A DNA stretch of 64,000 nt from positions 2,976,001-3,040,000 of the forward strand of contig NC_018027.1 of the NCBI RefSeq assembly GCF_000266905.1, given 5' to 3'. The notes below the pieces were generated by a model. That model did no database searches. It saw only the letters and a program-made list of their open reading frames with translations, and was not told where the DNA came from. Made by a program: the position numbers and the translations under genes. The stretch comes from Mycolicibacterium chubuense NBB4. GTDB lineage: Bacteria; Actinomycetota; Actinomycetes; Mycobacteriales; Mycobacteriaceae. Shown here piece by piece: positions 16,442 to 23,374 of the stretch; positions within the stretch are counted from its first letter, which is position 1; each line of letters begins with the position of its first letter.

Positions 16442-17037
16442 CGCGGCGCTCGCTTTCCTCCGGTGGAGCTGGTCTCGGCACCGATCAGTGCCTGCAGGTG
16501 GGTGTGCACCCGCTCGAGGGGCTCCAGATCTCGAGCGGCCCGCGCGAGCACGATCGCGCCTTCGAAGGAGGAGAGCACCAGCACGGCCAGATCGTCGGCG
16601 CGCGGCGCGGGGACGCCATCGGCCACGAGCCGTCCCGCGATCACCTGCCGCCACCGCGCGAACGCCGCCGCGGCGCGCTCGATCATGGCGTCGGAGTGCT
16701 CCCGCTTGGCCGGGTCACCCGCCTCGACCGCCACCGCCACGACGGGACATCCGGCACGGAAATCACTGCGCTGCAACTGTTTCCGGTAATCGGAGAAGAG
16801 CCCGTCGAGGGCGTCGAGCGCCGTGGGCGCCTGTGCGAGCCTGGCCGCCATGAACTCGGCGGCGTAGTCCACCGCTTCGCACAGCAACTGGGTGCGACCG
16901 CCGGGGAAATAGTGGTAGGCCGACCCGCGCGGCGCACCGCTGTGCTCGAGCACGTCGGCGATCGCGGTCGGATGCGCACCGCGTTCCCGGATGAGCAGCG
17001 CCGCAGAGACGACCATGCGCTCGCGAGGGCTGGTCAC
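16438..17037 (-). CDS. TetR/AcrR-family repressor (Rv0196-like)
   Basis: 199 residues. The N-terminal helix-turn-helix is VSAALLIRERGAHPTAIADVLEHSGAPRGSAYHYFPGGRTQLL, ending in the typical YHYF turn. The C-terminal ligand domain resembles the LmrA/YxaF group (GCPVVAVAVEA, LAVLVLSSFEGAIVLARAARD). GTG at 17037 has AAGGAGG upstream. It is the first gene of a two-gene unit with the molybdopterin oxidoreductase (4-bp overlap) and diverges from an AraC-type gene. The 22-bp inverted repeat at 17057-17078 in the 82-bp gap is its probable operator. Confidence 0.9.
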   Translation of the reverse strand: MTSPRERMVVSAALLIRERGAHPTAIADVLEHSGAPRGSAYHYFPGGRTQLLCEAVDYAAEFMAARLAQAPTALDALDGLFSDYRKQLQRSDFRAGCPVVAVAVEAGDPAKREHSDAMIERAAAAFARWRQVIAGRLVADGVPAPRADDLAVLVLSSFEGAIVLARAARDLEPLERVHTHLQALIGAETSSTGGKRAPR

Positions 17038-17056
17038 GATTCGGCCTCCTTCGGTC

Positions 17057-17078
17057 TTATGTATGTGAACCTACATAA
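17057..17078. promoter_or_regulatory. TetR-type operator
   Basis: TTATGTA (17057-17063) and TACATAA (17072-17078) are perfect 7-bp arms around an 8-nt spacer, 20 bp upstream of the TetR start and 30 bp upstream of the AraC -10 hexamer. It could control both directions. Confidence 0.7.
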
Positions 17079-17107
17079 CACGGTGCGGTCTGGGAAGACC
17101 CGCCGCA

Positions 17108-17113
17108 TAAGAT
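17108..17113 (+). promoter_or_regulatory. TAAGAT -10 element, leaderless-type
   Basis: TAAGAT, 6 nt, then GTG at 17120, with no Shine-Dalgarno sequence. This supports the GTG as both transcript and translation start of the AraC-type gene. Confidence 0.55.
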
Positions 17114-17119
17114 CGCCTC

Positions 17120-17569
17120 GTGCCCAGCGAGCCCGTGTCGCCGCAACGACTGCGTGACCTCGCGCTGCTGCGGCGGGTCCGGGACCGCATCGATCGCGAC
17201 TACGCGCAGCCGCTCGATGTCGAGGCCCTGGCCCGCGGGGTGCACATGTCGGCGGGGCATCTGTCGCGTCAGTTCAAACTCGCCTACGGCGAGTCGCCGT
17301 ATTCCTACCTGATGACCCGTCGCGTCGAGCGTGCGATGGCCCTGCTGCGTCGCGGCGACCTCACTGTGACGGTGGTGTGTTTCGCGGTCGGCTTCACGTC
17401 GCTGGGCACCTTCAGCACGCGCTTCTCCGAGCTGGTCGGGATGGCGCCCAGCACCTACCGTGACCGGGCCGCGCACACGACCGAGGGCCTGCCGTCGTGC
17501 GTCGAGAAGAAGGTCACCCGACCGATCAGGAATCGAGAAGCACCGGCCACCGGGCTGCACTTAGCCTGA
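17120..17569 (+). CDS. AraC-family regulator, DNA-binding domain only
   Basis: 149 residues, holding just the two helix-turn-helix motifs of the AraC family: PLDVEALARGVHMSAGHLSRQFKLAYGESPYSYL and LRRGDLTVTVVCFAVGFTSLGTFSTRFSELVGMAPSTYR. There is no N-terminal sensor domain, and the last 30 residues (HTTEGLPSCVEKKVTRPIRN and on) look like an unstructured tail. It begins an operon with a VOC protein 6 bp downstream and a DUF1801 protein after that; this trio is common in actinobacteria. It probably activates its own operon. Confidence 0.88.
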   Translation: MPSEPVSPQRLRDLALLRRVRDRIDRDYAQPLDVEALARGVHMSAGHLSRQFKLAYGESPYSYLMTRRVERAMALLRRGDLTVTVVCFAVGFTSLGTFSTRFSELVGMAPSTYRDRAAHTTEGLPSCVEKKVTRPIRNREAPATGLHLA

Positions 17570-17574
17570 GCGAC

Positions 17575-17991
17575 ATGGACATCCCAGAGATCACCATCCA
17601 CAACACCTTCATCCCGCACGATGACCCGGAGGCGTCGCTGGCGTTCTATCGAGACGTCCTCGGCTTCGAGGTCCGTCTCGACGTCGGCCGCGGCCCGATG
17701 CGGTGGATCACCGTCGGCCCGCCCGGCCAGCCTTCGACGTCGATCGTCTTGCATCCGCCGGCCGCCGATCCGGGTATCACCGACGACGAAAAGCGCGTCA
17801 TCGCCGAGATGATGGCCAAGGGCACCTACGCGACGCTGGTGCTGGCGACCAAGGATCTCGAGACCACCTTCGAGCGACTGCAGGCCGGTGCCGAGGTGGT
17901 CCAGGAACCGACCGATCAGCCGTACGGTGTGCGCGACTGCGCCGTCCGCGACCCGGCCGGCACCATGATCCGCATCCAGCAACTGCGTTGA
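17575..17991 (+). CDS. VOC (glyoxalase/bleomycin-resistance) superfamily protein
   Basis: 138 residues with two beta-alpha-beta-beta-beta repeats of the vicinal oxygen chelate fold: DPEASLAFYRDVLGFEVRLDVG and MRWITVGPPG in the first, GTYATLVLATKDLETTFERLQAGAEVVQEP and RDPAGTMIRIQQL in the second. Metal-site positions cannot be fixed with confidence, so it may be an enzyme, a resistance protein or a binding protein. It lies in the AraC-VOC-DUF1801 operon with gaps of 5 and 15 bp, so all three are probably cotranscribed. Confidence 0.88.
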   Translation: MDIPEITIHNTFIPHDDPEASLAFYRDVLGFEVRLDVGRGPMRWITVGPPGQPSTSIVLHPPAADPGITDDEKRVIAEMMAKGTYATLVLATKDLETTFERLQAGAEVVQEPTDQPYGVRDCAVRDPAGTMIRIQQLR

Positions 17992-18006
17992 GAGGACGAG
18001 CCGAAC

Positions 18007-18375
18007 ATGCCGGACCGCAGACCTTCCGAACAGATCGACGCCCGCATCCGCGAGCTCGGTGACTGGCGGGGCGAGACCCTCGCCAGGGTCAGGGAGCTGA
18101 TCAAGTCCGCCGATCCCGACGTGGTGGAGGAATGGAAGTGGCGCGGAGTGCCGGTGTGGTACCACGACGGCATGGTCTGCACGGGTGAGTCGTACAAGGA
18201 CTACGTGAAGGTGACGTTCGCCAAGGGAGCGTCGCTGGAGGACCCGGCCGGACTCTTCAATTCCAGCCTGGACGGAAACACCCGGCGGGCCATCGATTTT
18301 CGCGAGGGCGACACCGTCGACGCGACGGCGTTCACGGCGCTCTTCCGCGCGGCGGTGGCGCTCAACCAGAAGTAG
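18007..18375 (+). CDS. DUF1801-domain protein
   Basis: 122 residues in the DUF1801 (YdhG-like) family, seen as VRELIKSADPDVVEEWKWRGVPVWYHDGMVCTGE, then YKDYVKVTFAKGASLEDPAGLFNSSLDGNTRRAIDFREGD. The family is cytoplasmic and uncharacterised; the conserved WxGxPVWYHDG strand suggests a small-molecule pocket. Third gene of the AraC-VOC operon, 15 bp after the VOC gene, with a Shine-Dalgarno GAGGACGAG upstream. It is followed by a GC hairpin that separates it from the convergent nitronate monooxygenase gene. Confidence 0.85.
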   Translation: MPDRRPSEQIDARIRELGDWRGETLARVRELIKSADPDVVEEWKWRGVPVWYHDGMVCTGESYKDYVKVTFAKGASLEDPAGLFNSSLDGNTRRAIDFREGDTVDATAFTALFRAAVALNQK

Positions 18376-18385
18376 CTCACCGGTG

Positions 18386-18413
18386 GCCGGCCGCGGTCAT
18401 CGCGACCGGCCGC
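18386..18413. terminator. candidate terminator between convergent genes
   Basis: CGGTC at 18394-18398 and GACCG at 18404-18408 close a 5-nt loop; beyond a 2-nt bulge the stem continues with GGCC-type pairs outward. It lies in the 46-bp gap between convergent stops at 18375 and 18422. No T tract. Confidence 0.4.
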
Positions 18414-18421
18414 CCGGGACA

Positions 18422-19552
18422 TCACACGCCGGCAGCCTCGTTCAGCTCGGTGAGCGTGTTCGTCGCCTCCAGGTACTCCTGCACCCAGCGTTCGATGACC
18501 GTGGAGGTCTTCTCGACCTTGGTGAACTGGCCGACCACCTGACCCACCGGGTTGAAGGCCACGTCGACGGACTCGTCGGGGTACTTGTGCGTGGCGGCCA
18601 CCGCCATCCCGGACACCATGTACTGCAACGGCATTCCCAGCGGCTTGGGGTTCTCGGGGTTCTCCCACGCCTCGGTCCAGTCGTTGCGCAGCATCCGCGC
18701 CGGCTTGCCCGTGAACGACCGGCTGCGCACGGTGTCGCGGCTGCTGGCCTTCGCGTAGGCGGCCTGCTGGATCGGCGTGTTCTCGGCCTCTTCGACCATC
18801 AGCCACTGCGACCCCGTCCACGCGCCCTGCGCGCCGAGCGCCAGCGCCGCGGCGATCTGCTGACCGCTGCCGATGCCCCCGGCGGCCAGCACCGGAACGG
18901 GCGCCACCTCCTTGACGACCTGCGGCCACAACACGATCGAGCCCACCTCGCCGCAGTGCCCGCCGGCCTCACCGCCCTGGGCGATGATGACGTCGACGCC
19001 GGCGTCGGCGTGCTTGCGGGCCTGACGCGGCGAGCCGCAGAGCGCCGCCACCACCCGGCCCTCGTCGTGGATGTGCTTGATCATGTCGGCCGGCGGCGTG
19101 CCGAGCGCGTTGGCGATCATCGTGACCTTCGGATGCTGCAGCGCCACCTCGACCTGCGGGGTGGCGGTGGCCTCGGTCCAGCCGAGCAACTGAAGCGCGT
19201 CCTCGCCGCTGTGCTCCACGGGCACGCCGTGATCGGAGAGGATCTTCTTGGCGAAGTCGAGGTGTTCCTGGGGGACCATGTCCTGCAGCGTCTTGGTGAG
19301 CTCGTCGGCCGACATGTTCGAGTCCATGCCCTCGTACTTGCTGGGGATGACGATGTCCACGCCGTACGGGTGGTCGCCGATGTGCTCGTCGATCCAGTTC
19401 AACTCGATCTCGAGCTGTTCGGGGGTGTAGCCCACCGCGCCGAGGACCCCGAACCCTCCGGCCTTGCTCACCGCGACCACGACGTCACGGCAGTGGGTGA
19501 ACGCGAAAATCGGGAACTCGATGCCGAGCTGGTCGCACAGGGGAGTATGCAT
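18422..19552 (-). CDS. nitronate monooxygenase / 2-nitropropane dioxygenase-like flavoprotein
   Basis: 376 residues of the FMN-binding NMO TIM-barrel family. Key regions: FPIFAFTHCRDVVVAVSKAGGFGVLGAVG at the start, VIIAQGGEAGGHCGEVGSIVLWPQVV (FMN-binding glycine loop and likely catalytic His), and VPVLAAGGIGSGQQIAAALALGAQGAWTGSQWL (phosphate-binding). From memory it is close to M. tuberculosis Rv1533/Rv1894c-type proteins. The true substrate in mycobacteria is unsettled. ATG at 19552 follows AGGAGCGG. A KstR-type operator lies about 43 bp upstream, which suggests a role in sterol catabolism or control by sterol-derived CoA esters. Confidence 0.9.
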   Translation of the reverse strand: MHTPLCDQLGIEFPIFAFTHCRDVVVAVSKAGGFGVLGAVGYTPEQLEIELNWIDEHIGDHPYGVDIVIPSKYEGMDSNMSADELTKTLQDMVPQEHLDFAKKILSDHGVPVEHSGEDALQLLGWTEATATPQVEVALQHPKVTMIANALGTPPADMIKHIHDEGRVVAALCGSPRQARKHADAGVDVIIAQGGEAGGHCGEVGSIVLWPQVVKEVAPVPVLAAGGIGSGQQIAAALALGAQGAWTGSQWLMVEEAENTPIQQAAYAKASSRDTVRSRSFTGKPARMLRNDWTEAWENPENPKPLGMPLQYMVSGMAVAATHKYPDESVDVAFNPVGQVVGQFTKVEKTSTVIERWVQEYLEATNTLTELNEAAGV

Positions 19553-19594
19553 AGTCCGCTCCTAATGGGCTTATGGACAGAAGAAGCACGAAAC

Positions 19595-19608
19595 TGAAAC
19601 GTGTTCTA
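19595..19608. promoter_or_regulatory. KstR-type operator upstream of the nitronate monooxygenase gene
   Basis: TGAAACGTGTTCTA fits the published KstR consensus TNNAACNNGTTNNA at every fixed position. It overlaps the stop codon of the upstream HAD gene and lies 43 bp from the start at 19552, a normal repressor position. Confidence 0.65.
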
Positions 19609-20370
19609 CTTTAGTACACCACGGCGGCCGCCACGGGAACCCTTTCCGGGCGCGGGCATCCGCAGGACGGGCCAACCCTGTTCGATCGCCAAGGTGGCCA
19701 GGCTCCGGCGCGGATTCACCGGATGCGGGTGCCCCACGAGTGCCATCAGCGCGGCGTCCTCCTCACCGTCGGCGTAGAAGTAACTGCGCGCGAGATCCAC
19801 GGTGTTGCTGTCGCAGAAACGCTGCACCGCGACGGCTTTCTGCCTGCCCCAGATCACCGGCCTGGTGATACCGCCGGTCAGCCGGCCCCGGTCGTCGACG
19901 TCGAAGTGATTGCAGAGCACATGACCGATCTCGAGATAGCGGGCCACCGGTTCGGCGTGGATCGTCAGCGCCGACGAGCTGAGCACCACGGTGTGCCCGC
20001 GGCGTTGATGGGCGAGGACGATCTGGTGCATCGTCGGGAACACCCGGGAGCGCACCCGCTCGGAGAAGATCCGTTCACCGACGACGTCGAGTTCGGCCAG
20101 CGATTCGCCGCGCAGGTAGCCCGCGGCGCGTACCAGCAAACCCTCGAAATGCACCCGGCCGAACCGGTAGCGCATCGCGGCCTCGACGACGCCGGCCACC
20201 TCGCCGATGCGGGCCTGGCGGCGCCGGATCCGGTCACCGGCGTGCGCCGTTGCGGTGATGCCGTCGACGAGCGTGCCGTCCAGATCGAAGAACGCACCGA
20301 CCTGCGGACCTGGGGGGCTGACGTCGATCTTTGCGATCAGATCCACCGGGTCGGCGACTTCGGCAGCCAT
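19606..20370 (-). CDS. HAD-superfamily (subclass IB, SerB-like) phosphatase
   Basis: 254 residues. HAD motif I is FFDLDGTLVDG near residues 27-37 (nucleophile and general acid Asp), motif II is VVLSSSAL near 130, and motif III/IV is YFYADGEEDAALM near 205, with a helical cap between. This arrangement fits the HAD-IB group that includes phosphoserine phosphatase and the phosphatase halves of mycobacterial PlsC fusions; here it stands alone with no acyltransferase domain. Substrate unknown. ATG at 20370 follows CAGGAG. Minus-strand neighbour downstream is the nitronate monooxygenase gene, which has its own operator in the gap. Confidence 0.85.
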   Translation of the reverse strand: MAAEVADPVDLIAKIDVSPPGPQVGAFFDLDGTLVDGITATAHAGDRIRRRQARIGEVAGVVEAAMRYRFGRVHFEGLLVRAAGYLRGESLAELDVVGERIFSERVRSRVFPTMHQIVLAHQRRGHTVVLSSSALTIHAEPVARYLEIGHVLCNHFDVDDRGRLTGGITRPVIWGRQKAVAVQRFCDSNTVDLARSYFYADGEEDAALMALVGHPHPVNPRRSLATLAIEQGWPVLRMPAPGKGSRGGRRGVLK

Positions 20371-20580
20371 TCCGCTCCTGTGCTCACTCGGCGCTGACTC
20401 GCCATGCTACGGACATCTTTGAGGGCGTCCCAGCGACTCCTGGTTTAATCTGTGGCCGGTCGCAGCAGACGGCCACGGTAGTTTGGTCTTGCCGGGTTCA
20501 GGATGCAGCCTGCGCGAGCAGCACGCGACAGTGGTGCTTTCGCCGTATGCGAATCAGCGACCTGACATGGAAGGTGAACC

Positions 20581-20967
20581 TTGGACGAGCAAGCAGCCGA
20601 AGGCACAACCGCCTCATCGGGCGCATCTCACTGTGTCGTCACCGAACGATGGGTCGACAAGGTGGCCGTCGTGGGGGTGTCCGGGGTCGTCGACATGCTC
20701 ACGTCGCCGCAGCTGGAGACCGCGATCGACAAAGCACTCGACCAGCAGCCGACGCGCGTGGTGATCGATTTCACTGACGTCGAGTTCCTCGCGTCGGCGG
20801 GCATGGGCGTTCTGGTCGCCGCGCACGACAAAGCCGGCTCCGACGTCGTGATCAGCGTGGTCGCGGACGGTCCGGCCACCAGCCGGCCGCTCAAGTTGGT
20901 CGGCATCGCCGACATCGTGGGCCTGTATCCGAGCCTGGACGAGGCCCTCGCGGCGCGCGACACATAG
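20581..20967 (+). CDS. STAS-domain anti-sigma factor antagonist
   Basis: 128 residues; STAS fold with VAVVGVSGVVDMLTSPQLETAID, then VVIDFTDVEFLASAGMGVLVAAH. Ser72 in LASAG is the position phosphorylated by RsbW-like kinases in SpoIIAA/RsbV proteins. When unphosphorylated such proteins bind the anti-sigma kinase and free the sigma factor. TTG start at 20581 is preceded by GGAAGGTGAACC. The anti-sigma-kinase-like gene follows 45 bp downstream, giving a two-gene partner-switch module without an adjacent sigma factor. TAATCT at 20446-20451 is a possible -10, implying a leader of about 120 nt. Confidence 0.88.
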   Translation: MDEQAAEGTTASSGASHCVVTERWVDKVAVVGVSGVVDMLTSPQLETAIDKALDQQPTRVVIDFTDVEFLASAGMGVLVAAHDKAGSDVVISVVADGPATSRPLKLVGIADIVGLYPSLDEALAARDT

Positions 20968-21012
20968 AAAGCCCGCATAAGAACGTGCTCGATGGGGTAG
21001 CCACCGACTGCC

Positions 21013-21459
21013 ATGATCGATTCCATGCCGCCGGCTGAGGTAGCCAACGCCGAGCGCTTCGAGCGCTTCGGCCTCGACGCAGATGCAGAGGCGGTCGCCC
21101 GCGTGCGCCAGGACTTCGCGGGATGGTTGAAGCGGTTCTTCGACCTCGACTCCGTGCGGTGCAGCGACCTGGTGCTGGCCATCAACGAGGCGCTGGCCAA
21201 CTCGGCGGAATTCGCCTATGTGCTCGCCGACAGTCCGGGCACGATCGACATCGAGGCGACCCACCTCGCCGACGAGCAGAAGCTGATCGTGTTCATCAGC
21301 GACCGCGGCACCTGGCGTACGCCTCAGACCGATCCCGCGCCCCGGACGCGGGGCCGCGGGATTCCGTTGATGGAGACCCTGTCGGACGACTACGCGATCG
21401 AGAAATCGGCCGACGGCACCCGGGTGCGCATGGAGTGGCACGGCGTCGGCCGGACCTGA
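21013..21459 (+). CDS. RsbW-like anti-sigma regulatory kinase (HATPase_c_2)
   Basis: 148 residues of the GHKL anti-sigma kinase family. The N-box is LVLAINEALANSAEFAY, the G1 region FISDRGTWRTP is less canonical than the usual DxGxG, and the ATP-lid region RGRGIPLMETLSDDYAIE is clear. It should phosphorylate the STAS protein encoded just upstream and bind a sigma factor. The ATG at 21013 is used; a second ATG five codons on is possible. It is convergent with and ends 1 bp from the next minus-strand gene. Whether the sigma partner is SigF-like or another factor cannot be read here. Confidence 0.85.
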   Translation: MIDSMPPAEVANAERFERFGLDADAEAVARVRQDFAGWLKRFFDLDSVRCSDLVLAINEALANSAEFAYVLADSPGTIDIEATHLADEQKLIVFISDRGTWRTPQTDPAPRTRGRGIPLMETLSDDYAIEKSADGTRVRMEWHGVGRT

Positions 21460-22548
21460 TCACGCCGGCCGGTAGGTTCCTTTCCCGGTCACCAGCGGCA
21501 GGTCGAGCGTGCTCCGGATACCCGGGGCGGCGGCGACCACGTCGGGGATGGCGTTGACGATCCGCCCCGCTGCCGCCAGGATCGCCGCGTAATTGTGGTC
21601 GCCGTGCCGACTGGTCGGGCAGACGTCCATCACGTACGACGGCTCACCGGTGATCTCGACGCGATAGGAGCCGCCGTCCTGTGCGGGCTGCGCCCAGTCG
21701 GGCCGCAGGTCGGGCCGCAGGCGCGTGACGTGCTCCACCACGATCACGGGATCACCGCCGACGAGGCCCTCGATCTGGAACCGCACCGCGGCCACGGTGC
21801 CCTTCTTGATCGTGCCGACGGCGACGTCGAAGTCCTCCGGAGCGGGCTCCTGCTCCACCGAGTCCCGGATCTCGTCGACCTCGACACCCAACCCGGCCGC
21901 CAGTTGCCGGATCGCGGTGCCCCAGGCGATGCCGAGCACCCCCGGCTGGTAGAGCATCGGCAGATCCCCGAGTTCTTGAGCAACAGGGGAGCCGAAGCCC
22001 ATGACGTCGAACATCACCGTCGCGCCGTCGTAGGTGGCGTAGTCGGCGATCTCCATCGTGCGGATCTGCGAGATCCGCCGGCAGGTCCCGGCGAGCGCGA
22101 ACGGCAGCAGGTCGGTGGCGAAGCCGGGGTCGACGCCGGTGATGAAGACGGTCGCGTCGCCCTGCCGCGCCGAGGCCTCGACCCGGTCGATGTACTTGCC
22201 GGGAATCACGCCCCACGGGTACTGCAGGACTCCGGGCGCCGAGCCGACCACGTCGATGCCGGCCTCCAGCAGCCGGCGGATGTCGGCCATCGCCTCGGGC
22301 AGCCGGACGTCGCCCATCGCGCAGTACACGGCACAGTCGGGGCCGGCCGCGATGATCGCGTCCATGTCGTCGACGGCGGCGATCCCCGTCGTCACGTCGA
22401 GGCGGGCGAGCTCGCCGGCGTCGGTGCCGACCTTGGCCTCCGAAGACACCCACACTCCGGTGAGGTCGAAGCGCGGGTCCTCGACGAGCTGACGCAGCGC
22501 CAGGCTGCCGCAGTTGCCGGTTCCGAGGAGCGCCACGCGAATCGCCAT
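21460..22548 (-). CDS. NAD(P)-dependent amine dehydrogenase / dihydrodipicolinate-reductase-like protein
   Basis: 362 residues. Rossmann start IRVALLGTGNCGSLALRQLVEDP, then VDDMDAIIAAGPDCAVYCAMGD and a VVGSAPGVLQYPWGVIPGKYIDRVE segment; the C-terminal half resembles the domain of 2,4-diaminopentanoate dehydrogenase (GVDPGFATDLLPFALAGTCRRISQIRTMEIADYA). Mycobacteria carry many such proteins, loosely named dihydrodipicolinate reductases, whose substrates are unknown. It is divergent from a short-chain dehydrogenase; the 79-bp gap holds a KstR-type operator, pointing to a sterol-related role. ATG at 22548. Confidence 0.82.
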   Translation of the reverse strand: MAIRVALLGTGNCGSLALRQLVEDPRFDLTGVWVSSEAKVGTDAGELARLDVTTGIAAVDDMDAIIAAGPDCAVYCAMGDVRLPEAMADIRRLLEAGIDVVGSAPGVLQYPWGVIPGKYIDRVEASARQGDATVFITGVDPGFATDLLPFALAGTCRRISQIRTMEIADYATYDGATVMFDVMGFGSPVAQELGDLPMLYQPGVLGIAWGTAIRQLAAGLGVEVDEIRDSVEQEPAPEDFDVAVGTIKKGTVAAVRFQIEGLVGGDPVIVVEHVTRLRPDLRPDWAQPAQDGGSYRVEITGEPSYVMDVCPTSRHGDHNYAAILAAAGRIVNAIPDVVAAAPGIRSTLDLPLVTGKGTYRPA

Positions 22549-22579
22549 GGCGAGCAGTATGCGTGCTGCACACCGAAAT

Positions 22580-22593
22580 TGGAACAGGTTCTA
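22580..22593. promoter_or_regulatory. KstR-type operator in a divergent promoter region
   Basis: TGGAACAGGTTCTA matches TNNAACNNGTTNNA exactly. It is centred between the divergent starts at 22548 and 22628 and lies just upstream of the TAACCT hexamer of the short-chain dehydrogenase, so it could repress both genes. Confidence 0.72.
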
Positions 22594-22613
22594 GTTTCCT
22601 GATGTCGGTGCGG

Positions 22614-22619
22614 TAACCT
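22614..22619 (+). promoter_or_regulatory. TAACCT -10 element
   Basis: TAACCT ends 8 nt before the ATG at 22628. The KstR-type site ends 20 bp upstream, in the -35 region. Confidence 0.45.
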
Positions 22620-22627
22620 GTCGCCCC

Positions 22628-23374
22628 ATGGGACGCGTGGACGGCAAAGTGGCACTCATCAGTGGCGGCGCGCAGGGCATGGGCGCCGCCGATGCACGGG
22701 CGCTCGTCGCGGAGGGCGCCAAGGTGGTGATCGGCGACATCCTCGACGAGAAGGGTAAGGCGCTGGCCGACGAGATCAACGCGACCACCCCGGACTCCGT
22801 GCGCTACGTCCACCTCGACGTCACGCAGGCCGACGACTGGGAGGCCGCGGTGGCCACCGCGGTCAACGACTTCGGCACGCTCAACGTGCTGGTGAACAAC
22901 GCCGGCACGGTGGCGCTGGGGCAGATCGGCCAGTTCGACATGGCGAAGTGGCAGAAGGTGATCGACGTCAACCTGACCGGCACGTTCCTGGGCATGCAGG
23001 CGTCGGTCGAGGCGATGAAGGCCGCCGGCGGCGGATCGATCATCAACATCTCCTCCATCGAGGGCCTGCGCGGCGCGGTGATGGTGCACCCGTACGTGGC
23101 GTCGAAGTGGGCGGTGCGCGGGCTGACCAAGTCGGCGGCACTCGAACTGGGCCCGCACAACATCCGCGTCAACTCCGTACACCCCGGGTTCATCCGCACG
23201 CCGATGACCAAGCACTTCCCTGACAACATGCTGCGGATCCCGCTGGGCCGACCCGGTCAGCCCGACGAGGTGGCGACATTCGTGGTCTTCTTGGCCAGTG
23301 ACGAATCGCGGTACTCCACCGGTGCCGAGTTCGTCATGGACGGCGGCCTGGTCAACGACGTCCCGCACAAGTAG
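22628..23374 (+). CDS. short-chain dehydrogenase, FabG3/20-beta-hydroxysteroid dehydrogenase-like
   Basis: 248 residues, classical SDR. Cofactor loop GGAQGMGA at 13-20; Asp37 in VIGDILD favours NAD; LVNNAG at 88-93; catalytic Ser142/143 in INISSIEG, Tyr156 and Lys160 in YVASK. From memory it is similar to M. tuberculosis Rv2002, a 20-beta-hydroxysteroid dehydrogenase, including GRGSIINISSIEGL and STGAEFVxDGG. A KstR-type operator upstream fits a steroid substrate. The GH2 gene begins inside or just after its 3' end, so the two are probably cotranscribed. Confidence 0.9.
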   Translation: MGRVDGKVALISGGAQGMGAADARALVAEGAKVVIGDILDEKGKALADEINATTPDSVRYVHLDVTQADDWEAAVATAVNDFGTLNVLVNNAGTVALGQIGQFDMAKWQKVIDVNLTGTFLGMQASVEAMKAAGGGSIINISSIEGLRGAVMVHPYVASKWAVRGLTKSAALELGPHNIRVNSVHPGFIRTPMTKHFPDNMLRIPLGRPGQPDEVATFVVFLASDESRYSTGAEFVMDGGLVNDVPHK

